From NCBI RefSeq assembly GCF_900188455.1, contig NZ_FZOL01000010.1, forward strand, positions 1 through 64,000: a stretch of DNA of 64,000 nt, written 5' to 3'. Every line of letters starts with the position of its first letter. Within the stretch, counting starts at the first letter, position 1. The notes beneath the pieces are model-generated. The model saw only the letters and a program-made list of their open reading frames with translations. It was not told the origin of the DNA and did no database searches. The DNA is from Pseudomonas japonica (GTDB lineage: Bacteria > Pseudomonadota > Gammaproteobacteria > Pseudomonadales > Pseudomonadaceae). Shown here piece after piece: positions 60,699 to 64,000 of the stretch. Position numbers and translations under genes: made by a program.

Positions 60699-61292
60699 TC
60701 AGCGGCGCGGAGCGGCGATCACGTCTTCGGCCTGCAGGCCCTTGTCCCGGTTCATCACCGAAAACTCCACGCGCTGGCCTTCGACCAGCACACGGTGACC
60801 TTCGCCACGAATGGCGCGGAAATGCACGAAGATATCGTCGCCGGAGTCGCGGGAAATGAAACCGAAACCCTTGGAGGTGTTGAACCACTTCACGGTGCCG
60901 GTATCGCGTTTGCCCATGTCGTAGCTGGTGGTGCTGGCGCTGTTGCGGGCCTTGGCCGGTTTCATGAACCCGGCGATCAGGTGCAGCACCGCGGCGAACA
61001 GGGCGGCGATCAGCGCGGCCAGGCTACCCATCTCCGGGAGCGCCAGCAGGGCCAGTGCCTGCAGCACCACGGTCAGGACCAGCAGCATGCTGGCGGCGAC
61101 CTGCAGGAATTGGCGGGCGCCTTTGTAGTACTGCGGAACGACAGGCGCGAGGACCAGATTGGCCAGGCCGAAGAGTGCCAGGTAGATGGCATCGTGTTGC
61201 TGCAGGTAGGGTGTCACGTCAGCGCGGAGGCTGGGTATGAAGGACAGCAGCAAGGCCGCTGCGCCCGTCAGGAGGTGGACGATCTTGAACAT
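60699..61292 (-). CDS. Membrane-anchored cold-shock-domain protein
   Basis: The 197-residue protein combines four hydrophobic segments in residues 1-110 (for example [63 protein letters not shown]) with a C-terminal cold-shock domain. The latter has both RNA-binding motifs, KGFGFI (RNP1) and DIFVHF (RNP2). From memory, a similar gene occurs at P. aeruginosa PA0961 in the same slyX-dps context. Function is unknown; tethering of RNA or DNA to the membrane is inference. Confidence 0.9.
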   Translation of the reverse strand: MFKIVHLLTGAAALLLSFIPSLRADVTPYLQQHDAIYLALFGLANLVLAPVVPQYYKGARQFLQVAASMLLVLTVVLQALALLALPEMGSLAALIAALFAAVLHLIAGFMKPAKARNSASTTSYDMGKRDTGTVKWFNTSKGFGFISRDSGDDIFVHFRAIRGEGHRVLVEGQRVEFSVMNRDKGLQAEDVIAAPRR

Positions 61293-61590
61293 GATGGTTT
61301 GGCTCGCATCTTATTAGGCGGATCACAGGAAGAGCTGGTCCCACGGCGCACGTGCATGAAAAAGGTGCAAAAGGGTGGGGGTTCCAGCCTATGCGCCATG
61401 GCGCTGACGATCAGCCATGGCGGCACGCCGTCTATTTAACCGCAAAGCCGGAGGCTTCTCAAATCAGCGGGACGCCCGGTACGCACGGCCTGCAGCACTG
61501 TGTCGCGGGCTTTGGGCTGCATGTGTGGAAAACTCTTGATACAGTGATGGCAGAGCTGTTGAATCGAAAACCCTAGGAAGGAATTTTTGC

Positions 61591-62064
61591 ATGGCAATCG
61601 ATATCGGAATCAGTCAAGAAGATCGCAAGTCCATTGCCGACGGCCTGTCCCGCCTGCTTGCCGATACCTACGTGCTCTACCTCAAGACGCACAACTTTCA
61701 CTGGAACGTTACCGGTCCGAGTTTCCGTACCCTGCACCTGATGTTCGAGGAGCAGTACAACGAACTGGCGCTGGCGGTCGATTCCATCGCCGAGCGCATC
61801 CGTGCACTGGGCTTCCCGGCGCCAGGTACCTACGCCGAGTACCTGCGCCTGGCGTCCATCAAGGAAACCGAGGGCGTGCCGAGCTCGGACGACATGATCA
61901 AATACCTGGTCGAAGGTCAGGAAGCCGTGGTGCGTACTGCTCGCAGCCTGTTCCCGCTGACCGACAAGGTCAGCGATGAGCCTACCGCCGACTTGCTGAC
62001 CCAGCGCATGCAGGTTCACGAGAAGACTGCGTGGATGCTGCGCGTGCTTCTGGAAGGCAAATGA
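61591..62064 (+). CDS. dps: Dps-family ferritin-like protein
   Basis: Dps stores iron, oxidises it with peroxide and protects DNA. The 157-residue protein has the ferroxidase signature [20 protein letters not shown] and [20 protein letters not shown], with the His/Asp/Glu ligands of the inter-subunit site. It follows a 298-bp gap that shows no gene. A terminator follows. Confidence 0.95.
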   Translation: MAIDIGISQEDRKSIADGLSRLLADTYVLYLKTHNFHWNVTGPSFRTLHLMFEEQYNELALAVDSIAERIRALGFPAPGTYAEYLRLASIKETEGVPSSDDMIKYLVEGQEAVVRTARSLFPLTDKVSDEPTADLLTQRMQVHEKTAWMLRVLLEGK

Positions 62065-62093
62065 TGCGTCGCTGACGCACCAGGAGAATGTGC

Positions 62094-62130
62094 AAAGCCC
62101 GGCCTCTTCAAGGAGCGGTCGGGCTTTTTT
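62094..62130 (+). terminator. Intrinsic terminator after dps
   Basis: GCCCGGCC / GGTCGGGC stem with a 12-base loop, flanked by AAA and TTTTTT. Confidence 0.85.
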
Positions 62131-62325
62131 GTGGCTGCAGGTCAGGTTTGTCGAGGCCTGGAAGTGTTTTCAGGGGTTATCCGATGAGGTCTGGATTGTC
62201 GATCAATCCTACGCCAAGAGTGCGGGTGTCTGCTGGTGTCGGCTAGCGCATCGGCGCTTCATGGCAGGGGCGTGCGAAGTGAGTCCGCATGCGTTCATCC
62301 CTCTGTCTTGCTGCGTGGTGTTGCA

Positions 62326-62706
62326 ATGTCTCGACCCTTGAATCGGAGCGTGCCCAAGGTTGGCGATCCGCGGACGATCGATATCGATCCGTTCGAATCG
62401 GACTTCAACATGAAACTTGCCCAGCCTCTGTCGCGCTCGGTGCGGCTGAATGGCTTCGCCACCTGCCTGCGCCTGGAAAACATCTACTGGGCGGTGCTGG
62501 AGCGGATCGCCCAGGCCAATGGCTGCACGGTCAACTCGGTGCTGTCCCATGTCGATCGAGAGGTTCACCTGCGTCATGGCGGGGTGAAGAACTTCAGCGG
62601 CCTGGTACGGGTGATCTGCGTGGTCTTTCTGATGAATGGCGGCGCGCAAGGCAATGAAGAGCCGGATGACGCGCAACAGACGGCTTTTACCGACAACCGT
62701 TGGTGA
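62326..62706 (+). CDS. Ribbon-helix-helix domain protein
   Basis: This 126-residue protein looks like an RHH_4-type (ribbon-helix-helix) protein: LSRSVRLNGFATCLRLENIYWA, then VLERIAQANGCTVNSVLSHVD, the usual strand-helix-helix spacing. A Pro-rich N-terminus precedes it. DNA binding is inferred from the fold. It lies alone between dps and fmdB. Confidence 0.8.
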   Translation: MSRPLNRSVPKVGDPRTIDIDPFESDFNMKLAQPLSRSVRLNGFATCLRLENIYWAVLERIAQANGCTVNSVLSHVDREVHLRHGGVKNFSGLVRVICVVFLMNGGAQGNEEPDDAQQTAFTDNRW

Positions 62707-62806
62707 TGCGCGGGCGCGCTGCGGGCTGCACAGCCCCGGTTAACCATATATAATCTCGCCTTTTACTGTGCGGCGTGGCCCGCACGGGATCGACGAGAAA
62801 CGCCTC

Positions 62807-63022
62807 ATGCCTCTGTACGACTATCAATGTGCTTCCTGCAGCCACCAGATGGAAGTTCTGCAGAAGATCAGCGCGGCGCCGCTGACCGATTGCCCGGCCT
62901 GCCAGCAGCCCGAACTGAAAAAGGTCCTGTCCGCCCCCGGTTTTCGCCTGAGCGGCAAGGGTTGGTACGAAACCGATTTCAAGACCGGCGCGAAAAAGAA
63001 TCTGGCTGGCAGCGGCGACTGA
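62807..63022 (+). CDS. FmdB-type zinc ribbon protein
   Basis: This 71-residue protein has the FmdB/CxxC regulatory pattern: MPLYDYQCASC near the start and CPACQQPELKKVLSAPGF, giving two CxxC pairs for one zinc. The ATG at 62807 gives the family start MPLYDY. It is directly upstream of aspS, the conserved position in gammaproteobacteria. Function is unknown. Confidence 0.9.
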   Translation: MPLYDYQCASCSHQMEVLQKISAAPLTDCPACQQPELKKVLSAPGFRLSGKGWYETDFKTGAKKNLAGSGD

Positions 63023-63117
63023 GTTGAACTGCACTGCCCGGGTCTTGCACTATTGACCCTTTCGGGCCGCCACGGCCTAAACCGAATTCACGAATGACGA
63101 GAAGCGAAACCACCATC

Positions 63118-64000
63118 ATGATGCGCAGCCACTATTGCGGCCAACTGAACGAGAGCCTGGACGGTCAGGAAATCACCCTTTGCGGCTGGGTCCATCGTCG
63201 TCGCGACCACGGCGGGGTGATCTTCCTCGACATCCGTGACCGCGAAGGCATGGCCCAGGTCGTGTTCGACCCGGATCGCGCCGACAGTTTCGCCGCCGCC
63301 GACCGCGTGCGCAGCGAATACGTGGTGAAGATCACCGGCCGGGTACGTCTGCGTCCTGCTGGTGCGGTCAACCCGAACATGGCTTCCGGCGGCATCGAAG
63401 TGCTGGGCTATGAGCTGGAAGTGCTGAACGAAGCTGAAACCCCGCCGTTCCCGCTGAACGAATTCTCCGACGTCGGTGAGGAAACTCGCCTGCGCTACCG
63501 CTTTATCGACCTGCGTCGTCCGGAAATGGCCGACAAGCTGCGTCTGCGTTCGCGCATCACTTCGAGCATCCGTCGCTTCCTCGACGAGAACGGCTTCCTC
63601 GATGTCGAAACCCCGATCCTGACGCGCGCCACTCCGGAAGGCGCCCGCGATTACCTGGTGCCGAGCCGTACCCACGCCGGCAGCTTCTTCGCCCTGCCGC
63701 AATCGCCACAGCTGTTCAAGCAACTGCTGATGGTCGCTGGCTTCGACCGCTACTACCAGATCGCCAAGTGCTTCCGCGACGAAGACCTGCGTGCCGACCG
63801 CCAGCCGGAATTCACCCAGATCGACATCGAGACCAGCTTCCTCGACGAGTCCGAGATCATCGGCCTGACCGAGAGCATGATCCGCAAGCTGTTCAAGGAA
63901 GTCCTGGACCTGGAGTTCGGCGAGTTCCCGCACATGACCTTCGAAGAAGCCATGCGCCGCTACGGTTCCGACAAGCCTGACCTGCGTATCCCGCTGGAAC
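63118..64000 (+). CDS. aspS: Aspartyl-tRNA synthetase, 3'-truncated by window edge
   Basis: AspS charges tRNA-Asp (and often tRNA-Asn in Pseudomonas). About 294 codons are visible with no stop. They cover the N-terminal OB-fold ([20 protein letters not shown]), motif 1-type and motif 2 regions ([20 protein letters not shown]). The start is the first ATG of an ATG ATG pair; an in-frame ATG at 63094 is possible. The reading frame runs off the end of the window. Confidence 0.97.
   Translation, partial: MMRSHYCGQLNESLDGQEITLCGWVHRRRDHGGVIFLDIRDREGMAQVVFDPDRADSFAAADRVRSEYVVKITGRVRLRPAGAVNPNMASGGIEVLGYELEVLNEAETPPFPLNEFSDVGEETRLRYRFIDLRRPEMADKLRLRSRITSSIRRFLDENGFLDVETPILTRATPEGARDYLVPSRTHAGSFFALPQSPQLFKQLLMVAGFDRYYQIAKCFRDEDLRADRQPEFTQIDIETSFLDESEIIGLTESMIRKLFKEVLDLEFGEFPHMTFEEAMRRYGSDKPDLRIPLE

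Overview
The window is chromosomal DNA from a high-GC gammaproteobacterium, almost certainly a Pseudomonas of the fluorescens complex. Three things point there: gene order (pyrG-kdsA-eno-ftsB-ispD, adhC-fghA-ispF-truD-surE-pcm-nlpD-rpoS-rsmZ-fdxA-mutS, recA-recX, proS-oprD-slyX-dps-aspS), a recognisable rsmZ small RNA, and Pseudomonas-type REP hairpins. The first and last genes (pyrG, aspS) are cut by the window edges.

Positions 1-16665 are housekeeping: CTP, Kdo and glycolytic enzymes; a division protein; two MEP-pathway enzymes (ispD, ispF); a formaldehyde detoxification pair with its LysR regulator; the surE-pcm-nlpD-rpoS stress cluster; the Gac/Rsm small RNA rsmZ with its upstream GacA box; fdxA; and mutS.

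Positions 16840-35069 hold a complete contractile (R-type, P2-like) tailocin in the classical mutS/cinA-recA site. It has a self-cleaving CI/LexA-like repressor (prtR type), a holin, spike, baseplate, fiber, fiber chaperone, sheath, tube, tail chaperone, tape measure and gpU/X/D genes, and a GH19 endolysin with nested Rz/Rz1 spanins. No capsid, packaging, integrase or replication genes are seen. Three features stand out. A separately expressed beta-helix tailspike with a self-cleaving S74 chaperone sits between the spike (gpV) and gpW genes, giving the particle two candidate receptor-binding proteins. The gpE chaperone gene ends in CTT TGA C, a prfB-like +1 frameshift site that opens a gpE'-like extension. 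The tape measure carries a 109-residue tandem duplication. Intrinsic-terminator-like hairpins lie at several module borders of the cluster.

Positions 35110-64000 return to core genes: pncC, SOS-controlled recA and recX, a LOG-family protein, a PA3611-like secreted protein, a DTW-domain tRNA modification enzyme, erdR, dgkA, the finR/fpr redox pair, trmO, a DUF1456 protein, a pseudouridine-synthase-like protein lacking the catalytic Asp, rimO, kup, the mprF/virJ aminoacyl-phosphatidylglycerol pair, two tandem initiator tRNA genes, dinB, a lipoprotein, proS, an OprD-family porin, a HIT protein, slyX, a membrane-anchored cold-shock-domain protein, dps, a small RHH-like protein, an FmdB zinc ribbon and the start of aspS.

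Functionally, RecA next to the tailocin is the expected trigger for repressor cleavage. The repressor-tail operon intergenic region carries ATGC/GCAT dyads over a good sigma70 promoter, the candidate switch. All calls come from reading the sequence; no database search was run.
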